DNA of 15,667 nt from Clostridia bacterium (lineage in GTDB: Bacteria; Bacillota_E; SLMV01; PUMD01): assembly GCA_003562655.1 (NCBI GenBank), contig PWUC01000120.1, forward strand, positions 1 through 15,667, in the 5' to 3' direction. Of the stretch, positions 7,327 to 13,538 are shown piece after piece (positions within the stretch are counted from its first letter, which is position 1; every line of letters starts with the position of its first letter). The notes under the pieces are model-generated. The model saw nothing but the letters and a program-made list of their open reading frames with translations. It was not told where the DNA came from and did not search any database. Both the position numbers and the translations under genes were made by a program.

Positions 7327-9144
7327 TCAGAAATATCCTGGGGGTGTCCCGCCGGGGTCAGGTCGGCGGGGTTCATCGCGAAAGACATCCATATCCGTCA
7401 GGCTTCCTACCACCCTACCCGAGAACATATTCAGCACTTCCTGTACGATGTCGTCGGCATCTTCGCCGTTGCCGGAACCCTCATCTTCCGGAGGTGCAGC
7501 CTCGGCCTCTGAGCCACGCGTCGCGTCATCATCAGATGCTTCCATACTATTCGCCGAATCTTCATAGTGGGTGGACTGGACCTCGCCCGGGGACAAGGCC
7601 TCAATCTCTGATTCCATGAGACAGCGTATCCTCAAGTCGCGTCCAGTGACCTCCCTGACCACCTGCTCCAGAATCTCGCGACGCTGCTCCTGAGTGCGAT
7701 CACGATGAAACTGAAACTGATTCTGGAACACGACCAGGAAAGATCCATCAGCTATGCCTCCGAAACGGGCAGGCTGCAGGAGGGCGTGAGTGGGCAGGCT
7801 TTCCCTCTTCACCGCTTCCTTGACCCGGATCCAGGTCTTTTCCGGATCGTCGGATGCAGTAGCAGCCTCGGACTCAGCCTCACGCTTCTGGGACCTGTCG
7901 CCGCGAGATCCTACAGCGCGATCGGGCGCGGCTGGGCCCCGCGAATCCGTCACGAGATCCTTCTCCCCTGCTCGCACTGAAGTCCCCGTTTCCTCCCTTT
8001 CAGAGATGAGCACCTCTTTCTGTGCTGCGGCCTCAATCCTCGCCCCCGCCAGCCTTATGGTGGCCATCTCGAGAAGAAAGCGCGGTTGGGTGGAGTACCG
8101 GGTGCGATCCTCTGTCTCCGCCAGCCGGTCCACAATATCGAGGAGACGGGGCAGGTCAAAGCCCCCGGCAACGGCCTCCATTTCCTGCAGATCACCCTCG
8201 GGCATGATGGGTTTGTAGGACCCGCCACTGGCCCGATAAAGAAGCATATCCCGAAAATACGCCAGCAGGTCCCTGATGAACTGCGACATATCAGCACCGG
8301 CCATCGACACCCCATCGACCAGCTCTATGAGACCGGGAACATCACCCGAGTTCATATGGCGGGCATACTTCGAGAGAGCCTCCCTGGGGACAGCACCCGT
8401 CACCCTGTGAACATCATCCTCTTCTATCCTGCCCGAAGAATAGTCACGGCACTGCTCGAGAAGCCCCAGGGCATCCCGAACCGCGCCGCCGGCCTGCAGG
8501 GCGATGACCCAGACGGCTGCTTCGGTGACCTCGAGAGCATCATCCGCCTCTATGACCTGTCGCAGGCGGGCGGCGATCTCCTTTGCAGTCAAATAGCGGA
8601 AGTCGAATCGCTGACAGCGCGATTGAACGGTGGCAGGGATCTTGTGGGGCTCGGTGGTGGCGAGGACAAAAATCACGTGACTGGGCGGTTCCTCCAGGGT
8701 CTTCAACAAGGCGTTGAAGGCCTCAGGAGTAAGCATGTGGGCCTCGTCCAGAATGTATACGCGAAAGCGCCCGGAGGTGCTGGCATAGGGCACGCGCTCC
8801 TGCAGCTCCCTGATGTCATCAATGCCCCTGTGGGAAGCCGCATCCATCTCAACAACACTCAGGGATGATCCCGAGTCGATTGCGCGGCACAGCTCACATT
8901 GATTGCAGGGTTCAGCCTCTGATTCAGCAACGTTCTCGCAGTTGACGACCTTGGCCAGAAGACGAGCTGCGGTGGTCTTGCCGGTACCCCTGGGTCCGGC
9001 AAAAATGTAGGCATGGGCCACCTGATCTCTCGTGACCGCGTTCTTCAATGTGGTGACCACATGCTCCTGGCCGACCATGTCATCGAAGCGACGGGGACGC
9101 CACTGACGATACAGCGATGATCTCTGCACAGGGTTCACCACCAA
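7327..9144 (-). CDS. dnaX: DNA polymerase III subunit gamma/tau
   Basis: This is the clamp-loader ATPase that opens the sliding clamp and couples polymerases at the fork. The N-terminus has SSLYRQWRPRRFDDMVGQEHV (residues 9-29). Further features are Walker A GPRGTGKTT (50-58), a four-cysteine zinc site (C69, C80, C83, C86), the DEAH Walker B (133-136), sensor-1 TTEPHKIP (163-170) and the SRC arginine finger (175-177). Domains I-III extend to about residue 365. A hydrophilic linker and a tau-type C-terminal region follow, 605 residues in all. The frame opens with TTG at 9144, preceded at once by an in-frame stop. There is no good ribosome binding site there, and homologues suggest the GTG at 9129 may be the true start. 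No A-rich slippery heptamer for a short gamma form was found. Confidence 0.96.
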   Translation of the reverse strand: MVVNPVQRSSLYRQWRPRRFDDMVGQEHVVTTLKNAVTRDQVAHAYIFAGPRGTGKTTAARLLAKVVNCENVAESEAEPCNQCELCRAIDSGSSLSVVEMDAASHRGIDDIRELQERVPYASTSGRFRVYILDEAHMLTPEAFNALLKTLEEPPSHVIFVLATTEPHKIPATVQSRCQRFDFRYLTAKEIAARLRQVIEADDALEVTEAAVWVIALQAGGAVRDALGLLEQCRDYSSGRIEEDDVHRVTGAVPREALSKYARHMNSGDVPGLIELVDGVSMAGADMSQFIRDLLAYFRDMLLYRASGGSYKPIMPEGDLQEMEAVAGGFDLPRLLDIVDRLAETEDRTRYSTQPRFLLEMATIRLAGARIEAAAQKEVLISEREETGTSVRAGEKDLVTDSRGPAAPDRAVGSRGDRSQKREAESEAATASDDPEKTWIRVKEAVKRESLPTHALLQPARFGGIADGSFLVVFQNQFQFHRDRTQEQRREILEQVVREVTGRDLRIRCLMESEIEALSPGEVQSTHYEDSANSMEASDDDATRGSEAEAAPPEDEGSGNGEDADDIVQEVLNMFSGRVVGSLTDMDVFRDEPRRPDPGGTPPGYF

Positions 9145-9218
9145 GATTCACATCTACGTCTTCGCGAATCGCAACAACGGTCAGAAACGATTTCCTCCGA
9201 TGGACGGATGTATGTAAT

Positions 9219-9487
9219 GGCCGTGCACCTTCCGTCGACCCGCCACGATGGGCGTTACCCGCGCAGTTAGCTCGGACTCGGCACCCCTGCGGCACATGGA
9301 AGTTCGCGCTTACCGCTGCTCCCTTCCGGGCCTGACGGGGTTCACGCGTTTCCATTGCGCAGGACCCAGCCGTCAACACCACTTACACGGGGCAGGCCCC
9401 ACCGAAACAAAGCCTCGGGAAGGAATTCAACCCTGCTGTAGCGGATTGCAGGTACAGGGCACCGCTATCTCCCCGTCTAGCACGGCC
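9219..9487 (-). ncRNA. ffs: signal recognition particle RNA, long Bacillota type (6S/scRNA with Alu domain)
   Basis: The minus strand contains the SRP helix-8 core GTCAGGCCCGGAAGGAGCAG near 9320-9340. It also has the 5' Alu-domain sequence GTGCTAGACGGGGAGATAGC just after the 5' end. The ends pair perfectly: GGCCGTGC at the 5' end (9480-9487) with GCACGGCC at the 3' end (9219-9226), giving 269 nt, close to the B. subtilis scRNA length of about 271 nt. It binds Ffh and directs membrane-protein targeting. Its position between tadA and dnaX is that of scr in B. subtilis. It starts only nine bases after tRNA-Ser(GGA), so it is probably processed from a tRNA-SRP precursor. Confidence 0.95.
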
Positions 9488-9496
9488 AAATCTGTG

Positions 9497-9585
9497 CGGA
9501 GAGGGTGGGATTCGAACCCACGGGACGGTTACCCGCCCACACGCTCTCCAGGCGTGCTCCTTCAGCCGGACTCGGACACCTCTCC
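9497..9585 (-). tRNA. tRNA-Ser (anticodon GGA)
   Basis: A class II tRNA of 89 nt with a long variable arm. The acceptor stem is GGAGAGG / CCTCTCC with discriminator G. The anticodon stem CACGC / GCGTG holds the loop CTGGAGA, and the T-arm is GTGGG TTCGAAT CCCAC. No CCA is encoded; the next bases are CAC. It is 39 bp downstream of tRNA-Ser(CGA) and 9 bp upstream of the SRP RNA. Confidence 0.95.
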
Positions 9586-9602
9586 GTATTCACATTTGAG
9601 AG

Positions 9603-9620
9603 TCTCACCGCTCAGTGAGA
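9603..9620 (-). other. spacer hairpin between the two tRNA-Ser genes
   Basis: TCTCAC (9603-9608) and GTGAGA (9615-9620) form a perfect 6-bp stem with a 6-nt loop, in the 39-bp gap between the tRNA-Ser genes. It is not followed by a strong T-run. A processing signal or weak attenuator is possible. Confidence 0.35.
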
Positions 9621-9623
9621 ATA

Positions 9624-9716
<93 letters not shown>

Positions 9717-9743
9717 GCTGGACCGCGTCCCAACTCACAGTAC

Positions 9744-9752
9744 ATTATAACA
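9744..9752 (-). promoter_or_regulatory. extended -10 promoter of the tRNA-Ser/tRNA-Ser/SRP RNA unit
   Basis: The minus strand reads TGTTATAAT, a perfect TATAAT with the extended TGN element. It lies in the gap of under 50 bp between the tadA stop codon and tRNA-Ser(CGA). No good -35 is present, which the extended -10 may compensate for. The predicted start is near 9737, about 20 nt before the tRNA. Confidence 0.65.
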
Positions 9753-9762
9753 TCCGCAACCG

Positions 9763-10236
9763 TCAGCGACCAGTCCTCAGCCGCCGGAAGAACTCCTGCA
9801 GGATCGACGCACACTCGTCTCCCCTCACGCCTTCGATCACCTCAACCTGATGGTTGAGTCGAACATCGGAGGTCAGAGACATCAGGCTCACAGCTGCCCC
9901 TGCCTTGGGATCCCGAACTCCAAAGATTATCCTCTGAATCCTCGCATTCACTGCCGCTCCCGCACACATGGGACAGGGTTCAACGGTGACATAAAGATCA
10001 CATCCTTCGAGGCGCCAGTCCCCCTGCGTCTCTCCCGCCGATCGGAGGGCCTGGATCTCCGCATGCGCAGTGGGATCTCCAGTGGTTTCACGCAGATTAT
10101 GTCCACGGCCCAGGATCTGCCCTGCAGGTGAGACGACCAGGGCACCAATAGGCACCTCGTCCCTCTCCAGAGCACAGTTCGCCTCTTCAAGGGCGGCACC
10201 CATAAACGTGTTGTGCATTCCCCGCTCATCAACCAT
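9763..10236 (-). CDS. tadA: tRNA-specific adenosine deaminase TadA
   Basis: TadA deaminates A34 to inosine in tRNA-Arg(ACG), allowing it to read CGN codons. The zinc and catalytic motifs of the cytidine/deoxycytidylate deaminase fold are complete: HAEIQAL (zinc His and catalytic Glu) and PCPMCAGA (the two zinc cysteines). The N-terminal MGAALEEANCALERDEVPIGALVV is also typical. Its 157 residues are normal. I kept the ATG at 10236, with GGAAAGG about ten bases upstream; internal ATGs at 10218 and 10203 are alternatives. It sits immediately upstream of the tRNA-Ser/SRP RNA/dnaX block, as in B. subtilis (yaaJ). Confidence 0.95.
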   Translation of the reverse strand: MVDERGMHNTFMGAALEEANCALERDEVPIGALVVSPAGQILGRGHNLRETTGDPTAHAEIQALRSAGETQGDWRLEGCDLYVTVEPCPMCAGAAVNARIQRIIFGVRDPKAGAAVSLMSLTSDVRLNHQVEVIEGVRGDECASILQEFFRRLRTGR

Positions 10237-10275
10237 ATTATCCGGGCCTTTCCCCTTGTGATTGCGGCAATAGCA

Positions 10276-10299
10276 AAGCCCGGACGACCATCCGGGCTT
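10276..10299 (-). terminator. terminator hairpin after tRNA-Arg
   Basis: AAGCCCGGA (10276-10284) and TCCGGGCTT (10291-10299) form a perfect 9-bp GC-rich stem with a 6-nt loop. The hairpin begins directly after the tRNA-Arg 3' end. The trailing minus-strand sequence TTGCTATTG is only moderately T-rich. It separates the tRNA from tadA. Confidence 0.65.
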
Positions 10300-10300
10300 G

Positions 10301-10374
10301 TGCGCCAGGGAGGACTCGAACCCCCGGCACAGGGATTAGGAATCCCTTGCTCTATCCGCCTGAGCTACTGGCGC
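10301..10374 (-). tRNA. tRNA-Arg (anticodon CCU)
   Basis: A 74-nt cloverleaf with acceptor GCGCCAG / CTGGCGC and discriminator A. The D-arm is TAGCTCAGGCGGATAGAGCA. The anticodon stem AGGGA / TCCCT holds the loop TTCCTAA (anticodon CCT), and the T-loop is GGTTCGAGT. CCA is not encoded; the next bases are CAA. Confidence 0.95.
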
Positions 10375-10383
10375 GTCAACGCA

Positions 10384-10412
10384 ATGATACCAGATCAGCC
10401 CCCCGGGGGCAA
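10384..10412 (-). promoter_or_regulatory. promoter of tRNA-Arg
   Basis: On the minus strand TTGCCC (10407-10412) and TATCAT (10384-10389) are exactly 17 bp apart. The predicted start is only about eight nucleotides before the tRNA 5' end. Both hexamers deviate from consensus but the geometry is ideal. Confidence 0.65.
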
Positions 10413-10516
10413 CTGGATTATGCAGCGGCGGCAGCGCAGAGCGGGCCGATGACCCCGCTTAACCGAAAGACAGCATCATATTGAACAGTCCTGCGGTCCC
10501 TCTCGTCATGAATGGA

Positions 10517-10660
10517 TGCCTCGCAGCCAGTCCGGCACAGATGCCGGCCCCTCTGCGCGAGGCAGGTGGCTGAAGTTTGATTCCGCAGAATGTGATCCTG
10601 TCCCGATCCGGGGCACGGACCATCCCGCAAACCGAAGTCCCGGTGACCAGCCACTCAAAC
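10517..10660 (+). promoter_or_regulatory. structured 5' leader of the fliL-like gene (possible cis-regulatory RNA)
   Basis: On the plus strand, TGCCTCGC (10517-10524) pairs with GCGAGGCA (10557-10564) and encloses a perfect hairpin CCGGCA-caga-TGCCGG (10532-10547). Next, GTGGCTG (10566-10572) can pair with CAGCCAC (10648-10654), while GTTTGA (10575-10580) can pair with TCAAAC (10655-10660); together these form an H-type pseudoknot. It ends exactly at the AAGGAGGG ribosome binding site (10661-10668). CAGCCA at 10524-10529 is an alternative partner for TGGCTG. It matches no riboswitch class I can recall. Regulatory function is inference. Confidence 0.45.
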
Positions 10661-10675
10661 AAGGAGGGATAATTG

Positions 10676-11248
10676 ATGATAATAGATTGGGAGAACACAG
10701 GCGGCCATACCGGGTTTGGTGCAGATTGCGAAAGACACATTTCGCATCCTTTCACCCACCCTTTTAAAGGGGGCTGCATGGCATATGGGACATTTCTCGC
10801 GGGAGAGCTGCGCAACATGAACAAATACTTGCGATGGTCATTGCTTGCAGCATCGTTGTTGATGCTCATTGCGCTGCTTGTGTACTTCGGTCTTCCCTTC
10901 GCAGGAGCCCGCAGTGAAGAGGCCTCTGAGCAGGAGACACCTGGACCCATATACCACGTGGGTGAGATTGTGACGGACCTGGCGCCAGCCTCCAACGGCA
11001 TCAGCCATTTCATACAGGTGGACATGAAACTGAGATGCAGCGACAGGCTCACCTACACGAACCTGGTAGACAACCCCGGCAAGGCAAAGACAGAGATCCT
11101 GGCAGCAATCCGGTCCATGACTGCGGAGGCAGTAATGGGCGAAGCGGGGATGGAACCCCTCCGCACCACCATCGTGAACAGGCTGGGCCCGATACTGTAC
11201 CCGGGCAAAATCACGGACATATACTTCATTGAGTTTCTGGTCCAGTGA
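10676..11248 (+). CDS. fliL: FliL-like flagellar basal-body-associated protein
   Basis: FliL is a single-span inner-membrane protein that surrounds and supports the flagellar stator. From residue 48 (MNKYLRW) the protein has a short cytoplasmic tail and one membrane helix (about 52-74). A periplasmic domain follows with YHVGEIVTDLAP, HFIQVDMKL and the typical C-terminal pattern LRTTIVNRLGPILYPGKITDIYFIEFLVQ. The start is uncertain. The ATG at 10676 has an excellent AAGGAGGG seven bases upstream but adds about 47 residues not expected in FliL. The ATG at 10778 has AAAGGGGG four bases upstream. The ATG at 10817 fits the family best. No other flagellar gene is in the window. It converges with the ureohydrolase gene 23 bp downstream. 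Confidence 0.75.
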   Translation: MIIDWENTGGHTGFGADCERHISHPFTHPFKGGCMAYGTFLAGELRNMNKYLRWSLLAASLLMLIALLVYFGLPFAGARSEEASEQETPGPIYHVGEIVTDLAPASNGISHFIQVDMKLRCSDRLTYTNLVDNPGKAKTEILAAIRSMTAEAVMGEAGMEPLRTTIVNRLGPILYPGKITDIYFIEFLVQ

Positions 11249-11271
11249 GTTGGAGGGTCTTGCCAGGACCG

Positions 11272-12252
11272 CTAGGATCTTTCGCGGCCAGTGACAGCCA
11301 TGACACTGATTATCTCGAAGATGATGCAGGCCGCCGCCAGCGAAGTAACCTGGGAAGGATCATAGGCGGGCAGTACCTCGACCAGATCCACGCCCCTGAT
11401 CCTGGACAGATCCAGTCTCCTGATGTATGAGAGGGCCTGGGCAGAACTGGGTCCTCCCACTTCTGGAGTCCCGGTCCCCGGAGCGTAGGCTGGATCCAGG
11501 AAGTCAATGTCAAAGCTCAAATACACTGGCCTTTCTGCAGCAACCTCGCTTATCATACCGCAGACCTCTTCGGGGTCCATATGAAGAAGGCGCTCCGCCT
11601 CAACGACAGTGAAGCCCAGTTCCCGTGCGTCTGCCAGATCCCCTGGACCTGGAACCGACCCCCGGATCCCCAACTGGATTGAGTTCCCAGGCAGGATGAG
11701 ACCCTCTTCGGCAGCCCGCCTGAAGGAGGTGCCATGATTGTATCTGTCGCCATATATCTCATTCCAGGTGTCGGAGTGAGAATCAAGATGAATGACGGCA
11801 AGGGAACCATGTCTTTCGGCAAGCGCCCGGAGGACGGGCAGGCTGATTGTATGATCTCCACCGAGGCAAATGGGCACTGTACCGGCATCAGCAACTAGAC
11901 CCACGGTCTCCTCGATCAGCTGCATGCTCTCGGCGGTGTTCCCCGGTACAAGGGGAGTATCCCCGAAATCCACCCCACGAAGATGATCCATCGGAGCCAC
12001 TCCGAGGGCAGGATTGTAACCGCGAATGACCGCCGACATCTCGCGAATCGCCGACGGCGCAAAGCGGGTTCCAATGCGATAGGTTACACCGGTGTCAAAG
12101 GGCACACCGAGGACTGCAAAATCGCATCCGGCCAGTTCCTCTGGATCATCCACATGGGGCAGCCTCATGAAGGTCTTTATCCCTCCGAAGGCCGGTACAA
12201 CTCCCCGACGACGATGAGCTGGCTCCTGTAACTCCTCAGAGATGGATCTCAC
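11272..12252 (-). CDS. agmatinase-family ureohydrolase (arginase superfamily)
   Basis: A binuclear manganese hydrolase that removes urea from a guanidino compound. The metal ligands are visible: H134 in GGDHTIS, D157, H159 and D161 in HLDSHSDT, and D248 and D250 in SFDIDFLDPAYAPGTGTPEVGG. The N-terminal AFGGIKTFMRLP and GVPFDTGVTYRIGTRFAPSAIRE, together with NHGTSFRRAAEEGLI (172-186), are typical of the agmatinase/guanidinobutyrase branch. Its 326 residues fit. The usual DAHTD is DSHSD here. An in-frame stop lies just upstream, so the GTG at 12252 is the earliest start, although its GGAGG abuts it. No polyamine genes are adjacent, so the substrate (agmatine, guanidinobutyrate, guanidine or other) is open. 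Confidence 0.88.
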   Translation of the reverse strand: MRSISEELQEPAHRRRGVVPAFGGIKTFMRLPHVDDPEELAGCDFAVLGVPFDTGVTYRIGTRFAPSAIREMSAVIRGYNPALGVAPMDHLRGVDFGDTPLVPGNTAESMQLIEETVGLVADAGTVPICLGGDHTISLPVLRALAERHGSLAVIHLDSHSDTWNEIYGDRYNHGTSFRRAAEEGLILPGNSIQLGIRGSVPGPGDLADARELGFTVVEAERLLHMDPEEVCGMISEVAAERPVYLSFDIDFLDPAYAPGTGTPEVGGPSSAQALSYIRRLDLSRIRGVDLVEVLPAYDPSQVTSLAAACIIFEIISVMAVTGRERS

Positions 12253-12325
12253 CTCCAGGCTTCAGATTCTGCCCTGTGATCCTTTCGCCGTCGCGGCATG
12301 CACTCCTTCTTGGCCCTGCGAACCC

Positions 12326-12353
12326 TTGCAGACACCAGTGAATACCATATTAC
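12326..12353 (+). promoter_or_regulatory. weak promoter candidate for the LysM gene
   Basis: TTGCAG (12326-12331) and TATTAC (12348-12353) are separated by 16 bp in the 132-bp divergent gap, 32 bp before the start codon. Both hexamers are imperfect. A sporulation sigma factor could instead recognise the overlapping CATATTA; I cannot decide between them. Confidence 0.3.
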
Positions 12354-12384
12354 CGAGCAAACACACAGGAGGTGACGTATCATC

Positions 12385-13317
12385 GTGGAAGAACAGATGG
12401 ATCAGAGTGAATCACCTGTTCATGATGACACCGAAGCCGGGTGCGATGGTGCAGACATCGACGAAGACTGCTGCTGTCCTGCTGATGATGGCGCGTGCAG
12501 CGAAGATCGTTCCGATTCTGTGGACGCCGAATGCGATGAAGACAACGACTCCCACACTGCAGAGAAGATGGACTACAGGGAAGACTCCCACCGCCCCGAC
12601 TGCCCACCAGATGCCGAACCGTACACCATAGCCCCCGGTGACACCTACTCACACCTGTCGCAGCGGTTCAACACCACCGCAGCAGCCATTGTTTCCGCCA
12701 ACCCCTCTGTAGATCCTGATGACCTCCGTGTGGGACAGGTCATATGCATTCCAAGGGGACCCGTCCACTCCGCCTGCCCCGAGGGAACCCGCGAATACAC
12801 TGTCCGGCGCGGAGACACCTTCTTCCTCCTCGCGCGACGCTTCAACACCACCGTCGATGCCATCATAGAGGCCAACCCCGACGTTGACCCGGACGCACTC
12901 CTGATCGGGATGACCCTATGCATACCCGAACCGGTCACACCGCCCCCGCGCGAATGCCCCGAGGGAACCCGCGAATACACCATCCGACGCGGAGACACCC
13001 TCTTCAGCCTGGCCCGACGCCACAGCACCACCGTCGACGCCATCATAGAGGCCAACCCCGGAATCGACCCCGACCGGCTGCGCATCGGCCAGGTAATCTG
13101 CATTCCCCGTGCAACGGCGACACATCCACACATGGAATGTCCCTCGTGGGCCAGCCCCTATCGCGTGAGGGCATACGAGACGCTCTTTCAGATCGCGAAC
13201 CGTCATCGTCTGACCCTCGAGGACATGCTGGAAGCGAACCCGCACCTGAAAGACCCCGATCACCTTGAGAAAGGCCAGATCATCTGCCTTCCCGACCGGG
13301 AGAGGCCCCAAAAATGA
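12385..13317 (+). CDS. four-LysM-domain protein with acidic Cys-rich N-terminus (possible spore-coat protein)
   Basis: LysM domains bind N-acetylglucosamine polymers such as peptidoglycan. Four are present, at about residues 80-123, 138-181, 198-241 and 259-303, each with the YTxxxGDT start and the xxCIP or CLP end. Each domain is bracketed by a cysteine pair 48-49 residues apart (C73/C121, C131/C179, C191/C239, C252/C301), suggesting a disulphide pin. Residues 1-78 are strongly acidic and contain C20, C29-C31, C38 and C50. No signal peptide or membrane segment is seen, so a mother-cell-made spore-layer protein (as SafA is) is one option. The GTG start at 12385 has a full AGGAGGTGA nine bases upstream. 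There is no catalytic domain. Function is inferred. Confidence 0.85.
   Translation: MEEQMDQSESPVHDDTEAGCDGADIDEDCCCPADDGACSEDRSDSVDAECDEDNDSHTAEKMDYREDSHRPDCPPDAEPYTIAPGDTYSHLSQRFNTTAAAIVSANPSVDPDDLRVGQVICIPRGPVHSACPEGTREYTVRRGDTFFLLARRFNTTVDAIIEANPDVDPDALLIGMTLCIPEPVTPPPRECPEGTREYTIRRGDTLFSLARRHSTTVDAIIEANPGIDPDRLRIGQVICIPRATATHPHMECPSWASPYRVRAYETLFQIANRHRLTLEDMLEANPHLKDPDHLEKGQIICLPDRERPQK
12773..13060 (+). repeat. 180-bp tandem repeat encoding LysM domains 2 and 3
   Basis: DNA at 12776-12880 and 12956-13060 is nearly identical at an offset of exactly 180 bp. For example, GAGGGAACCCGCGAATACAC occurs at both 12781 and 12961, and CATCATAGAGGCCAACCCCG at both 12861 and 13041. This points to recent in-frame duplication of one 60-residue unit. 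Confidence 0.9.
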
Positions 13318-13330
13318 TCCCCGCTTGACC

Positions 13331-13363
13331 GGCACCCGAGTCCCAACCTGAGACCAGGGTGCC
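13331..13363 (+). terminator. hairpin after the LysM gene (terminator candidate)
   Basis: GGCACCC (13331-13337) and GGGTGCC (13357-13363) form a perfect 7-bp stem with a 19-nt loop, 13 bp after the LysM stop codon. No U-run follows, so it is only a candidate transcript end. Confidence 0.35.
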
Positions 13364-13538
13364 TGGCCCGGCCTTGATCAGGACCGCATACGGCGCCGAC
13401 CAGGCTGGACCTATCTGAGAAACCACGAGGAAGCTGCATCTTCAGAGGATCCCCCGCATCTTTCCCGGCTGCGATCCAGAGGGCATGCCCCTCACGAGTT
13501 CAGGTCCCGGCAGCTGCGACACCTGAAGGCGGCAGACA

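Noticed and set aside
7780..8000. Possible programmed frameshift site in dnaX
   Set aside because: No run of six or seven A residues or a slippery heptamer; the longest A-run seen is four.
8086..8868. Long open frame on the plus strand, 260 codons
   Set aside because: Antisense shadow of dnaX; the translated sequence has no family resemblance.
10440..10660. Known riboswitch class (cobalamin, c-di-GMP-I/II, THF) upstream of fliL
   Set aside because: None of the conserved core strings of these classes is recognisable; kept only as an unassigned structured leader.
12645..13133. Minus-strand open frame of 162 codons with internal repeats
   Set aside because: It is the antisense image of the LysM repeats, whose plus-strand frame has domain motifs and a full ribosome binding site.
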